Both the position numbers and the translations under genes were made by a program. From Methylobacterium sp. J-048 (GTDB lineage: Bacteria; Pseudomonadota; Alphaproteobacteria; Rhizobiales; Beijerinckiaceae), in contig NZ_JAKSYL010000120.1 in the NCBI RefSeq assembly GCF_022829515.1, positions 62,001 through 126,000 of the forward strand: a DNA stretch of 64,000 nucleotides, in the 5' to 3' direction. Shown here piece by piece: positions 23,384 through 32,369 of the stretch (positions are counted from its first letter, which is position 1; each line of letters begins with the position of its first letter). The notes beneath the pieces were generated by a model. The model was not told the origin of the DNA. It saw nothing but the letters and a program-made list of their open reading frames with translations, and did not search any database.

Positions 23384-25179
23384 CCGACCGCCCGACCACC
23401 CGCCCCCTGCGCTCCCGCGCCTGGTTCGACAACCCCGACAACATCGACATGACGGCGCTCTACCTGGAGCGCTACCTGAACTTCGGGTTGAGCCTGGAGG
23501 AGTTGCGCTCGGGCAAGCCGATCATCGGCATCGCCCAGACCGGCTCCGACCTGTCGCCGTGCAACCGGCATCACCTCGTCCTGGCGGAGCGCGTGCGCGA
23601 GGGCATCCGCGAGGCCGGCGGCATCGCCCTCGAATTCCCGGTCCACCCGATTCAGGAGACCGGCAAGCGGCCCACCGCCGGGCTCGACCGCAACCTCGCC
23701 TATCTCGGCCTGGTCGAGCTGCTGTACGGCTACCCCCTCGACGGCGTGGTGCTGACCACCGGCTGCGACAAGACCACCCCGGCCTGCCTGATGGCGGCCG
23801 CCACCGTGAACATCCCGGCCATCGCCCTGTCGGTCGGGCCGATGCTCAACGGCTGGTACAAGGGCCAGCGCACCGGCTCCGGCACGATCGTGTGGCGGGC
23901 GCGCCAGATGCTGGCCGCGGGGGAGATCGACAATGACGGCTTCATCAAGCTGGTGACCTCGTCGGCCCCCTCCACCGGCTACTGCAACACGATGGGCACG
24001 GCGACGACGATGAACGCGCTCGGCGAGGCGCTCGGCATGATGCTGCCGGGCTCCGCGGCGATCCCGGCGCCCTACCGGGACCGCCAGGAGGTCGCCTACC
24101 GCACGGGCAAGCGCATCGTCGAGATGGTGGCGGAGGATCTCAAGCCGACCGACATCCTGACCCGGGAGGCGTTCCTCAACGCGATCGTGCTCAACTCGGC
24201 GATCGGCGGCTCGACCAACGCCCCGATCCACTTGGCCGCGCTCGCCCGCCACGCGGGGGTCGAGCTCGACATCGCCGACTGGCAGACCCACGGCCTCGAC
24301 GTGCCGCTCCTGGTCAACCTGCAACCGGCGGGCGAGTATCTCGGTGAGGATTATTACCGCGCCGGCGGCCTCCCGGCGGTGGCCGCGCAGCTGATGCGGC
24401 GCGGGCTGCTCCACGAGAACGCCCTGACGGTGAACGGGCGCACCATCGGCGACAATTGCCGCGGCGCGGAGATCGAGGACGAGGACGTGATCCGCCCGAT
24501 CGACCGGCCGCTGAAGGAGGCCGCGGGCTTCCTGGTGCTGCGCGGCAACCTGTTCGACGCGGCGATCATGAAGACCAGCGTGATCGGCGAGGAGTTCCGG
24601 CAGCGCTACCTCTCGAACCCCGAGGATCCGGAGGCCTTCGAAGGCCGGGCCGTGGTGTTCGACGGGCCGGAGGATTACCACCACCGCATCGACGACCCGG
24701 CGCTGGGGATCGACGACAACAGCATCCTGATCATGCGCGGCGCCGGCCCGGTCGGCTATCCGGGCGCGGCCGAGGTGGTGAACATGCGTCCGCCCGCCTA
24801 CCTGATCCGCTCAGGGGTGCACGCGCTGCCGTGCCTCGGCGACGGGCGCCAGTCCGGGACCTCGGCCTCGCCCTCGATCCTCAACGCCTCGCCCGAGGCG
24901 GCGGTGGGCGGCGGCCTCGCGCTGCTGCGCACCGGCGACCGGGTGCGGATCGACCTGAAGCGCGGCACCGCCGACATGCTGCTCGACGCGGACGAGATCG
25001 CGCGCCGGCGCAAGGCCCTGGAGGAGGCCGGGGGCTACGCCTATCCGGCGTCCCAGACCCCGTGGCAGGCGATCCAGCGCGCGAGTGTCGGGCAGATGCA
25101 CACCGGGGCGATTCTGGAGGGGGCCGAGCGCTTCCAGCGGATTGCTCAGACCAGCGGGCTGCCGCGCGACAACCACTGA
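23380..25179 (+). CDS. IlvD/Edd-family sugar-acid dehydratase (xylonate dehydratase-like), 599 aa
   Basis: Fe-S dehydratase converting an aldonate such as D-xylonate or L-arabonate to the 2-keto-3-deoxy acid. Family motifs are intact: [17 protein letters not shown] (first cluster Cys), [17 protein letters not shown] (second Cys), [20 protein letters not shown] (third Cys), and [17 protein letters not shown] with the substrate Ser loop. Length and the [20 protein letters not shown] start resemble Caulobacter XylD, and the C-terminal LPRDNH is close to the LPRHNH of that enzyme, which favours xylonate. It overlaps galM, and a strong hairpin follows the stop. Confidence 0.88.
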   Translation: MTDRPTTRPLRSRAWFDNPDNIDMTALYLERYLNFGLSLEELRSGKPIIGIAQTGSDLSPCNRHHLVLAERVREGIREAGGIALEFPVHPIQETGKRPTAGLDRNLAYLGLVELLYGYPLDGVVLTTGCDKTTPACLMAAATVNIPAIALSVGPMLNGWYKGQRTGSGTIVWRARQMLAAGEIDNDGFIKLVTSSAPSTGYCNTMGTATTMNALGEALGMMLPGSAAIPAPYRDRQEVAYRTGKRIVEMVAEDLKPTDILTREAFLNAIVLNSAIGGSTNAPIHLAALARHAGVELDIADWQTHGLDVPLLVNLQPAGEYLGEDYYRAGGLPAVAAQLMRRGLLHENALTVNGRTIGDNCRGAEIEDEDVIRPIDRPLKEAAGFLVLRGNLFDAAIMKTSVIGEEFRQRYLSNPEDPEAFEGRAVVFDGPEDYHHRIDDPALGIDDNSILIMRGAGPVGYPGAAEVVNMRPPAYLIRSGVHALPCLGDGRQSGTSASPSILNASPEAAVGGGLALLRTGDRVRIDLKRGTADMLLDADEIARRRKALEEAGGYAYPASQTPWQAIQRASVGQMHTGAILEGAERFQRIAQTSGLPRDNH

Positions 25180-25186
25180 ACGGAAG

Positions 25187-25216
25187 CCCCGCCGCCACGA
25201 CGGCGGCGGGGTCCTT
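25187..25216. terminator. Bidirectional terminator between dehydratase and gntR
   Basis: A perfect 10-bp stem, CCCCGCCGCC (25187-25196) and GGCGGCGGGG (25202-25211), with a 5-base loop, then TCCTTTA. It lies between convergent genes and can end both transcripts. Confidence 0.75.
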
Positions 25217-25956
25217 TACGCCTTCAGCGACAATTCGGTGTCGGCGAGCGCGAGGCGGACGAGCTCGGTCATCGCCGCGCGCGCCGCCTCGACGTCGCCG
25301 GCCACGATCGCCTCATACAGGACCCGGTGGTCCGGCATCGGATCCCGGGGCAGGGCGCTGCGACGCTGCTTGAAGATCGTCGTCCAAGTCACTGCTGCGG
25401 CTATGGAACTCGATAGCGCCATCAGCGGCCCGTTGCGCGCCGCTTCCAGGATCGTGTTGTGGAACGCCTGGTCGGCGGCCCGCCCGATCTCTGTGGCGAG
25501 GCCGTAGCGGCCCATCTCCTCCAGGGCATGGCCCATCCGCGAGATGTCGAGGCCCGAGCGCCGCTCGGCCGCCAGGGCCGCGGCTGCCGGCTCGACGATC
25601 ATCCGCAGTTCGAACAGGTCCCGGATGAAGGTTTCGCTGGGCTCGGCCTCGAAGGCCCAGGCGAGGATGTCGGGATCGAGCAGGTTCCAGCGGCTGCGCT
25701 GGGTCACCCGTGTCCCGGTCCGGGGCCGGCTCTCGACCAGCCCCTTGGCGCTCAGGATGCGAACCGCCTCGCGATAGGCGGTGCGCGAGACCTTCAACTG
25801 CTCCGAGAATTCGATCTCGCCGGGCAGCACGTCCCCCGGCGCGTAGCGACCCGCCAGGATCGCGATGCCCAGATCCCGCGCCACCGAGCCGTGGATCCGG
25901 CGCGAGCCCGAGGCCAGCGGCAGCTTGATGTCCTCGAACCCCGGATCCCCCCTCAC
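25216..25956 (-). CDS. FadR-type GntR transcriptional regulator, 246 aa
   Basis: N-terminal winged helix: GDVLPGEIEFSEQLKVSRTA, then YREAVRILSAKGLVESRPRT and GTRVTQ. A helical FCD effector domain follows: ELRMIVEPAAAALAAERRSG, with DQAFHNTILEAARNGPL and DHRVLYEAIVAGDVEAARAA supplying the metal-binding Asp/His residues. Start: GTG at 25956 with GGAGG six bases upstream; the longer frame upstream has no domain content. Divergent from the aldehyde dehydrogenase gene. It most likely represses the pentose genes and is released by an acidic pathway intermediate, binding the motifs listed at 22106 and 26017. Confidence 0.88.
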   Translation of the reverse strand: MRGDPGFEDIKLPLASGSRRIHGSVARDLGIAILAGRYAPGDVLPGEIEFSEQLKVSRTAYREAVRILSAKGLVESRPRTGTRVTQRSRWNLLDPDILAWAFEAEPSETFIRDLFELRMIVEPAAAALAAERRSGLDISRMGHALEEMGRYGLATEIGRAADQAFHNTILEAARNGPLMALSSSIAAAVTWTTIFKQRRSALPRDPMPDHRVLYEAIVAGDVEAARAAMTELVRLALADTELSLKA

Positions 25957-26016
25957 CTGACACCTCCAGTCCGAGCCGCCAGGTCCGGGGCAGGATCGCC
26001 GCGATCGTACCTGGAA

Positions 26017-26115
26017 GTTGTAGGAGCGCAAGCAGCGACACCCGCTAGCATCATAATGCCACGAGGCTTGCAGCCACTGCACAACTGCTCTAAGTTATTT
26101 GTATGAGTAAAGAGC
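26017..26115 (+). promoter_or_regulatory. Candidate operator region of gntR and the dehydrogenase operon
   Basis: GTTGTAGGAGCGCAA (26017-26031) and TTGTATGAGTAAAGAGC (26099-26115) repeat the motifs at 22106-22136. The second copy covers the first possible ATG of the dehydrogenase gene (26103). Binding there would block translation initiation or early transcription if that ATG is used. If translation starts at the GTG at 26121, the site lies immediately upstream. Confidence 0.5.
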
Positions 26116-27710
26116 TGAGTGTGAACGCGGAGATTCGCGGCACGATCCTGATCGGTGCCGAGGATGCCGCTGCGGCAGATACCTTCCGGGCCGTGGAGGC
26201 CGCAAGCGGGGCGGCGCTGGAGCCGGCCTTCTCCGCTGCCGGCACGGCCGAGGTCGAGGCCGCCTGCGCCTTGGCGGATGCGGCGTTCCCGAGCTTCTCC
26301 GAATCGACCCCCGAGCTGCGTGCCGGGTTCCTGGAATCCGTGGCCGAGGCCGTGGGCGATCTCGGCGAGGCCCTGATCGAGCGGGCCATCGCCGAGACCG
26401 GGCTGCCGCGCGCCCGGCTTGAGGGCGAGCGTGCCCGCACCATCGGCCAGCTGCGCCTGTTCGCGAGCGTCGTCCGGGCGGGCGAGTGGGTCCAAGCCAC
26501 GATCGATCCGGCCCAGCCCAAGCGCACGCCTCTGCCGCGCCCCGACCTGCGCCGCCGTCACGTCGCGCTGGGCCCGGTGGCGGTGTTCGGCGCCAGCAAC
26601 TTCCCGCTCGCCTTCTCGGTGGCCGGGGGCGACACCGCCTCCGCACTGGCCGCCGGCTGCCCGGTGGTGGTCAAGGGCCACCCGGCCCATCCCGGGACCG
26701 GCGAGCTGGTGGCCCGGGCGGTGCGGTCCGCGGTGGCGGCGAGCGACCTGCATCCGGGCGTGTTCTCGTACCTGCCGGGGCCGTCGAACGCCCTGGGGAC
26801 GGCGCTCGTCGCCGATTCGCGGATCAAGGCCGTGGGCTTCACCGGCTCGCGCGGCGGCGGCCTCGCCCTGCTGCGGGTGGCGGCGGGACGCCCCGAGCCG
26901 ATCCCGGTCTATGCCGAGATGAGCGCAGTCAATCCGGTCCTGCTGCTGCCCGGTGCCCTGCGGGCGCGGGGCGCGGCCCTGGCCGCCGGCTTCGTCCAGT
27001 CCCTGACCCTGGGGGCCGGGCAGTTCTGCACAAATCCAGGCCTGCTGATCGGGATCGCGGGGTCCGACCTCGAGGCCTTCGCGGAGGCCGCCGCGACGGC
27101 GATCCGCGAGAGCGCGCCACACGCGATGCTGACCGCCGACATCCGCACCCGCTTCGAGCGCGGCGTCGCCGAGATGGCGGCGCGTCCCGGGGTGACCGTC
27201 GCGGCCCGCGGGGAGAAAGCCGGAGCGGGGGGCGCCCCCGCGGCCCTGCTGCGCACCGACGGCGCGCGGTTCCTGGCGGATCCCGGCCTCTCTGACGAGA
27301 TGTTCGGCCCCGCGGCGATCCTGGTGGCGGCCGCGGACCTCGATGAGGTCAACCGCATCATCGCGGCGCTCCCGGGCCAGCTGACCGCGACGCTGCATCT
27401 CGACCGCGCCGACGAGCACATCGCCGCCGGTCTGGTCCCGGCGCTGGGCCGCAAGGCCGGCCGCATCCTGGCCAATGGCTGGCCCACCGGCGTGGAGGTC
27501 GCGCCCGCGATGGTCCATGGCGGCCCGTTCCCGGCGACCTCCGACGGGCGCAGCACCTCGGTCGGCACCCTGGCGATCGAGCGCTTCCTGCGTCCGGTTT
27601 GCTACCAGGACCTGCCCGACGCGCTGCTGCCGCAGCCCCTGCGACCGGACAATCCCTGGCATCTCACCCGCAGGGTCGACGGCACCATCAGCCCGGCCTT
27701 CGACCGCTGA
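26103..27710 (+). CDS. Alpha-ketoglutarate-semialdehyde dehydrogenase-like aldehyde dehydrogenase, 535 aa
   Basis: NAD(P)-dependent oxidation of 2-ketoglutarate semialdehyde to 2-ketoglutarate, the last step of oxidative pentose breakdown. Visible are GPVAVFGASNFPLAFSVAGG (cofactor-binding start), GCPVVVKGHPAHPGTGE, VGFTGSRGGGLALL, YAEMSAVNPVLLLPGAL with the catalytic Glu, and LGAGQFCTNPGLL with the catalytic Cys. This is the KGSADH branch (ALDH family 16-like), which has the H-P-A-H-P-G-T segment. ATG 26103 is the longest start; GTG 26121 is also possible, with AAGAG six bases upstream. First gene of the 26.1-31.3 kb operon. Confidence 0.88.
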   Translation: MSKELSVNAEIRGTILIGAEDAAAADTFRAVEAASGAALEPAFSAAGTAEVEAACALADAAFPSFSESTPELRAGFLESVAEAVGDLGEALIERAIAETGLPRARLEGERARTIGQLRLFASVVRAGEWVQATIDPAQPKRTPLPRPDLRRRHVALGPVAVFGASNFPLAFSVAGGDTASALAAGCPVVVKGHPAHPGTGELVARAVRSAVAASDLHPGVFSYLPGPSNALGTALVADSRIKAVGFTGSRGGGLALLRVAAGRPEPIPVYAEMSAVNPVLLLPGALRARGAALAAGFVQSLTLGAGQFCTNPGLLIGIAGSDLEAFAEAAATAIRESAPHAMLTADIRTRFERGVAEMAARPGVTVAARGEKAGAGGAPAALLRTDGARFLADPGLSDEMFGPAAILVAAADLDEVNRIIAALPGQLTATLHLDRADEHIAAGLVPALGRKAGRILANGWPTGVEVAPAMVHGGPFPATSDGRSTSVGTLAIERFLRPVCYQDLPDALLPQPLRPDNPWHLTRRVDGTISPAFDR

Positions 27711-27777
27711 CGCGACGGCGCGCTGCGCCACCTGATTTCGAGCCGGCCCGACGAAGGCCGGCCCTGGGAGGATCACG

Positions 27778-28758
27778 ATGGGTCAATCACTCCTACAATT
27801 CCGCGCCCCCGACGGGCGCCGGGGTGTGGCGGTGCTGGAAGACGGCCGGGCGCGGAGCGTTGTCGGCGTGGACAGCGTTCTCGACCTGGCCCGGCGGGCC
27901 CTGGCGGCGGGGGACAGCCTGGCCGAGACGGCGTCCCGGCTCGGGCTCGACGACGCGGTGGATCTCGACGCCGTGCGGCTGCTGCCGCCGATCGACCACG
28001 CGGATCCCGCGCACCTGCTGCTGAGCGGCACCGGCCTGACCCATCTCGGCTCGGCGGAGGGCCGGGACAAGATGCACCGCGCCGCGGCGGCGGATCCGGC
28101 CCCGACCGATTCGATGCGGATGTTCCGGATGGGCGTCGAGGGCGGCAAGCCCGCCCCGGGCGAGACCGGGGTCCAGCCCGAATGGTTCTACAAGGGTGAC
28201 GGCGCCGCGATCGTCGGCACCGGCGAGCCGCTCCTGTCGCCGGCCTTCGCCCTCGACGGCGGCGAGGAGCCGGAGATCGCCGGGATCTACCTGATCGACC
28301 CGGACGGCCATCCGGTGCGCCTCGGCTTCGCGCTGGCGAACGAGTTCTCCGACCACGTCACCGAGCGCGGCAACTACCTGTGGCTCGCCCATTCGAAGCT
28401 CCGCCCGGCCGCGCTCGGCCCGGAACTGTGGCTGGGAGATCTGCCCGCCGACGTGCGCGGCTCCAGCCGCATCCGGCGCGACGGCGCCGTGCTCTGGGAG
28501 AAGCCGTTCCTCTCGGGTGAGGCGAACATGTCCCACACGATCGAGAACCTGGAGCGGCACCACTTCAAATACGCGCCGTTCCGCCGCCCCGGCGACCTGC
28601 ACGTCCACTTCTTCGGCACCGCCACCCTGTCGTTCAGCGACGGCGTCACGGCGCAGCCCGGCGACGTGTTCGAGATCGAGGCCGCCCCGTTCACCCTGCC
28701 GCTGCGCAATCCCCTGGCGGTCGCGCCGGCCCGCGATCTGTCCGTGAAGGTCCTCTGA
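27778..28758 (+). CDS. AraD1/GguC family protein (FAH superfamily), 326 aa
   Basis: Belongs to the GguC/AraD1 group, found in arabinose and galactose operons, and carries a fumarylacetoacetate-hydrolase fold. Typical segments: LLSGTGLTHLGSAEGRDKMH, the RMFRMGVEGGKPAPGETGVQ region, PEWFYKGDGAAIVGTGEPL with EPEIAGIYLIDPDG (metal-binding acids), and HVHFFGTATLSFSDG. It probably acts as the 2-keto-3-deoxy-pentonate dehydratase, making ketoglutarate semialdehyde between the IlvD-type dehydratase and the aldehyde dehydrogenase. The exact reaction is inferred from the cluster. AGGATC precedes the start, and the next gene begins two bases after its stop. Confidence 0.85.
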   Translation: MGQSLLQFRAPDGRRGVAVLEDGRARSVVGVDSVLDLARRALAAGDSLAETASRLGLDDAVDLDAVRLLPPIDHADPAHLLLSGTGLTHLGSAEGRDKMHRAAAADPAPTDSMRMFRMGVEGGKPAPGETGVQPEWFYKGDGAAIVGTGEPLLSPAFALDGGEEPEIAGIYLIDPDGHPVRLGFALANEFSDHVTERGNYLWLAHSKLRPAALGPELWLGDLPADVRGSSRIRRDGAVLWEKPFLSGEANMSHTIENLERHHFKYAPFRRPGDLHVHFFGTATLSFSDGVTAQPGDVFEIEAAPFTLPLRNPLAVAPARDLSVKVL

Positions 28759-28759
28759 G

Positions 28760-29695
28760 ATGACGGTTTCGAACGGGACGATCCGCATCGGGCTGGTCGG
28801 CATCGGCAAGATCGCCCGCGACCAGCACCTGCCGGTCATCGGCGCCTCGCCGGACTACACCCTGGCGGCGGTGGCGAGCCGCGAAGGCCGCTTCGAGGGC
28901 GTGCCGAACTACCGCACGCTGGCGGAGATGCTGGCCGGAGAGGCCGATCTCGAGGCGGTCGCCCTGTGCCAGCCGCCGCAGGTGCGCTTCTCGGCCGCCC
29001 TGGCGGCGATCGAGGCCGGCCGGCACGTCTTCCTGGAGAAGCCCCCGGGGGCGACGCTGGCAGAAGTCGGGATCCTGGTGGAGGCCGCGCGGGCGCGGGG
29101 CGTCAGCCTGTTCGCCAGCTGGCACTCCCGCTACGCCTCCGGGGTCGAACCCGCGCGGCAATGGCTGTCCGGCCGCCGGATCCGGTCGGTGGCGATCGCC
29201 TGGATGGAGGATGTCCGGCACTGGCATCCGAACCAGGCCTGGATCTGGCAGGCCGGCGGCATGGGCGTGTTCGATCCGGGGATCAACGCCCTGTCGATCG
29301 CGACCCACATCCTGCCGCCGTTCTTCCTCACCGGCGCGACCCTGTCGGTCCCGGAGAACCGGCAGGCGCCGATCGCCGCCGACCTGCACTTCACCGATGC
29401 CGCCGGCACCTCGATCGAGGCCGTGTTCGACTGGCGCCAGACCGGCCCGCAGACCTGGGACATCCGCGTCGACACCGAGGACGGCCTGTTGGTGCTGTCG
29501 AAGGGCGGCAGCGTCCTCACCATCAACGGCACCCCGCAGCTGCTGCCGCCGGAGGCCGAGTATCGCGGCCTCTACGACCGTTTCGCCGCCCTCGTCCGAT
29601 CCGGCACGAGCGACGTCGACCTGAACCCGCTGATCCACGTCGCCGACGCGTTCCTGCGCGGCGAGCGCCGCACCGTGGAGGCCTTCACGGACTGA
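28760..29695 (+). CDS. Gfo/Idh/MocA aldose 1-dehydrogenase (arabinose/galactose type), 311 aa
   Basis: Oxidises an aldose to its lactone with NAD(P). The dinucleotide fold starts IRIGLVGIGKIARDQHLPVI; VALCQPPQVRFSAALAAIEA and RHVFLEKPPGATLAEVG carry the conserved E-K-P. The C-terminal domain has WHSRYASGVEPARQWL and WIWQAGGMGVFDPGINALSI, with the substrate-binding Asp and Asn. The sequence resembles Azospirillum L-arabinose 1-dehydrogenase, which also uses D-galactose. Two bases separate it from the AraD1 gene. Its product would be opened by the SMP-30 lactonase across the prophage. Confidence 0.9.
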   Translation: MTVSNGTIRIGLVGIGKIARDQHLPVIGASPDYTLAAVASREGRFEGVPNYRTLAEMLAGEADLEAVALCQPPQVRFSAALAAIEAGRHVFLEKPPGATLAEVGILVEAARARGVSLFASWHSRYASGVEPARQWLSGRRIRSVAIAWMEDVRHWHPNQAWIWQAGGMGVFDPGINALSIATHILPPFFLTGATLSVPENRQAPIAADLHFTDAAGTSIEAVFDWRQTGPQTWDIRVDTEDGLLVLSKGGSVLTINGTPQLLPPEAEYRGLYDRFAALVRSGTSDVDLNPLIHVADAFLRGERRTVEAFTD

Positions 29696-29771
29696 CCGGA
29701 GGGATCCCGGCGGAACACCAACGCGACAGAGCCAATCAGGGCCGCGCGTTACTAAAGGGGGAGTCACTGTT

Positions 29772-31295
29772 ATGGGAAAGTACACGCGATGGGCGGCGCT
29801 CGCATTCTGCGCCGCGACACTCTCGGCCGGCATCAGCCCGGCCGAGGCGCAAGACCCTAATGCTCCGGACGGCGGACCGTCCCTGGTGAATCCGGGTCCG
29901 AACGCGAGTCCGGCGGCGAAGGCCCAGTACCGCGCGAACCGCGCTCGGCGGCGGACCGTGCGCTCGGCGCGGAGCTTTGCCGGCGCCGACAGCGCGGCGG
30001 CTGCGGCCGACGTGCAGGGCAACAGCGCGACGCCGCCGGGCCTGCCGCCGGGAACCCTCGACCTCGGCAACGGGATCAGCATGATCCTGAACTACACCGG
30101 CGAATTCGCCGCCAACCCGTCCGGCGGCATCCGCCAGGGGTCGGATTACACCGGCCAGATCGTGTTCGGCCTCGATGCCGATCTCGGCCGTCTCGCCGGG
30201 ATCGATGGCGGCGCGGTGCATACCATCGTGACCCAGCGCCACGGCCGCAGCCTGTCGCAGGACTATATCGGCAACAACACCAGCGTCCAGGAAGTCTACG
30301 GCGGCGGTCAGACCGCACATCTCACGGTGCTGTCCTACGAGCAAAAGCTGTTCGACAACCGCCTGGACGTCGAGGTCGGTCGGCTTCTGGCCAACCCGCC
30401 GTTCCTCGCCTCGCCGCTCTACTGCAACTTCCAGAACAACGGCACCTGCGGCGCGCCGAAATCCGCGTTCAAGATGACGAACTTCACCTACTGGCCGATC
30501 GCGAGCTGGGGCGGCCACGCCAAGGCCTGGGTCAACGACAAGGTGTTCGTGCATGCCGGCGTCTACGAGGTGAATCCCCGCAACCAGCGGGATGACCGGA
30601 ACGGCATCGACTGGTCGACCAACGGCGCCACCGGCGTGGTGATCCCGGTGGAAGTCGGCTACTCGACCAACTTCGGCAACGATCCGCTGCCGCGCAACTA
30701 CGGTATCGGCGCCATCATCGACCAGTCCGACTATAAGGACCCGATCTACGACGTGCGCGGCGGGGCTCGCCTGTTCAGCGGGCTCGACGAACTGACCCGG
30801 TTCGGCCGGTCGGCGATCTATGCCCGGTTCGACCAGATGGTCTGGCGTCCGGACCCGACCGGCATCCAGGGCCTGACGCTGTTCGGGGTCGCGCTGGGCG
30901 CCACCGGCGGGCGGCAGACCCAGGACTTCTTCCTGGAGGGCGGCGCCGTGCTGACCGGTACCTTCCCGGGCCGGCCCTACGACACTATCGGCGCTGCGTT
31001 CGTGATGGAAAAACTCTCCTCCCTCGGGGCAGCCAATATCCGGGCGGCGCGCGCGTCGTACGGGCTCAGCAGCCGCAACGTCGACACCCTGCAGACCATC
31101 GTGGAGCTGAGCTACGGCATCCAGCTCACCCCGGCGGTGCGGCTGATGCCGAACCTGCAATACGTGATCAACCCGGACCAGGTGAACCACCCGCTCCGGC
31201 CGAAGCCGATCCCGAACGCCTTCGTCGTCGGCGCGAAGCTCTCGGTCGACCTGTTCACCCTGGGCGGCTTGGCCAAAGGCCCCGGGAGCCTCTGA
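29772..31295 (+). CDS. OprB-type carbohydrate porin, 507 aa
   Basis: Outer-membrane channel for sugars. Signal peptide GKYTRWAALAFCAATLSAGI, then ISPAEAQ; about 80 low-complexity residues rich in Ala, Pro and Arg follow, and then a beta-barrel typical of OprB: QIVFGLDADLGRLAGIDGGA, RLDVEVGRLLANPPFLAS, YCNFQNNGTCG, FTYWPIASWGGHAKAWVNDK and VEVGYSTNFGNDP. The last residues form closing strands (FVVGAKLSVDLFTLGG). GGGGGAG lies upstream. It is the last gene of the operon, and a strong stem-loop follows at 31361. Confidence 0.88.
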   Translation: MGKYTRWAALAFCAATLSAGISPAEAQDPNAPDGGPSLVNPGPNASPAAKAQYRANRARRRTVRSARSFAGADSAAAAADVQGNSATPPGLPPGTLDLGNGISMILNYTGEFAANPSGGIRQGSDYTGQIVFGLDADLGRLAGIDGGAVHTIVTQRHGRSLSQDYIGNNTSVQEVYGGGQTAHLTVLSYEQKLFDNRLDVEVGRLLANPPFLASPLYCNFQNNGTCGAPKSAFKMTNFTYWPIASWGGHAKAWVNDKVFVHAGVYEVNPRNQRDDRNGIDWSTNGATGVVIPVEVGYSTNFGNDPLPRNYGIGAIIDQSDYKDPIYDVRGGARLFSGLDELTRFGRSAIYARFDQMVWRPDPTGIQGLTLFGVALGATGGRQTQDFFLEGGAVLTGTFPGRPYDTIGAAFVMEKLSSLGAANIRAARASYGLSSRNVDTLQTIVELSYGIQLTPAVRLMPNLQYVINPDQVNHPLRPKPIPNAFVVGAKLSVDLFTLGGLAKGPGSL

Positions 31296-31360
31296 CACCA
31301 GGCGTATCACCACGCCGCCCGCGAACCCGCCCCAGGCGGGCCCACAGGCGAACTCGTAAA

Positions 31361-31399
31361 GACCGGCGCGCGCGGAGCATCCGTGCGCGCCGGTCGCGT
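31361..31399 (+). terminator. Stem-loop after the porin gene
   Basis: Perfect 11-bp stem, GACCGGCGCGC (31361-31371) and GCGCGCCGGTC (31385-31395), with a 13-base loop and a short GCGTTT tail. The T-run is weak, but the position about 65 bases after the porin stop fits termination. Confidence 0.7.
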
Positions 31400-31625
31400 T
31401 TCAGGACGCGATCCGGGCAGGGCCGGCGAGGGCGGCGGCAGGAGTCCAGCGCGGTTCCCGGGCCGCCGGGTCATCTCGGCAACCAGGCGGTTCGATCGCC
31501 GACAGCCGATACACGAATCCCGGCGGGAACCACGCGCCCAATCGGCGGTTGACCGTGAGATTATAACTGTTCTAATTCGCAAGAGAGAACGGCACACCGC
31601 CGAATCGACACGGGAGCATCGAGAC

Positions 31626-31826
31626 ATGGCCAGCGCAAACTGCGAGAGCTGCAAGTTCTTCGACGAGCACAAGGGCAACGGCGCGAGTGCCCAGGGCGAT
31701 GCCGGCCTGTGCCGATTCAATCCGCCGGTCAGCCAGCCGGCTCCGGAGTCGAAGGGGCTCTGGCCGGTCGTGACGACCAACGATTGGTGCGGCCACTTCA
31801 CCGCCGAGATGACGGCGGCCGAGTAA
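31626..31826 (+). CDS. Small four-cysteine protein, 66 aa
   Basis: Starts MASANCESCKFFDEHKG and continues GLCRFNPP and DWCGHFTAE. Four Cys residues in a C-x2-C ... C ... C arrangement suggest a metal- or Fe-S-binding knuckle. No signal peptide, so cytoplasmic. It is flanked by its own terminator at 31899 and stands apart from the sugar operon. I have seen this C-E-S-C-K-F-F type pattern in many alphaproteobacterial hypothetical proteins; the function is unknown. Confidence 0.7.
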   Translation: MASANCESCKFFDEHKGNGASAQGDAGLCRFNPPVSQPAPESKGLWPVVTTNDWCGHFTAEMTAAE

Positions 31827-32369
31827 GCCCGGGCGCGCTCACCGCCAATCCGGCGACGGGTGCGCGAAAGCCAGGCCATCCAGCTATCGGACGATTCAGG
31901 GTCAGCCACCACGGCTGGCCCTTTTTCGTGCGGATAAGCCAGGATCCGGGGCCGGGATTCGAGGGCCGGAGCGTCCCCGCGCTCTCGGCAGGGTCGGCTC
32001 TCAGGATCGTCACGATCAGCGCCGACAGGGCCACCACCCCAACAGCAACATCGTTCTTCAAATACAATTTCAGGAGCAATTATATTCTCTCCCATGGTCA
32101 CACAAGAGATCGAACATTCGTCGGAGCCGGATTTCCCGGCCCGCCGAACCGTAACCCGCAAGCCGGTCGCCAGGACCGCGAGATGAAATCCCACTCTCGA
32201 TCAGCCATTACGAGGAGAACATTTTTCTATTCGTGCAGAATTCGGAAAGCCGTTTCATTGACGTTGTGCAACGCAATCAGCAATTCTAGCAGCCTATCCG
32301 GATAACCGGTCGCGCGTCTGCCACTCTTCACCGAGCAGGGCGGCCCGGCATTGTCGCAAGGCTTCTGCA
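31827..32369. other. Intergenic stretch before the sulfonate operon
   Basis: Contains the terminator at 31899-31926. The second half (about 32040-32300) is AT-richer and is the likely promoter region of the sulfonate operon. No gene is supported here. Confidence 0.45.
31899..31926 (+). terminator. Rho-independent terminator
   Basis: GGGTCAGCC (31899-31907) pairs with GGCTGGCCC (31913-31921), with one G-T pair and a short loop, followed by TTTTTC. It ends the transcript of the four-cysteine gene. Confidence 0.85.

Noticed and set aside
23341-24684. Long minus-strand frame opposite the dehydratase gene
   Set aside because: A GC-rich shadow of a well-supported enzyme gene with complete active-site motifs.
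29736-31313. 525-codon minus-strand frame opposite the porin gene
   Set aside because: Shadow frame. The plus strand has a signal peptide, ribosome-binding site and OprB motifs.
31307-32194. 295-codon minus-strand frame
   Set aside because: It covers the Cys-rich gene and two terminator hairpins and has a shadow-like composition.
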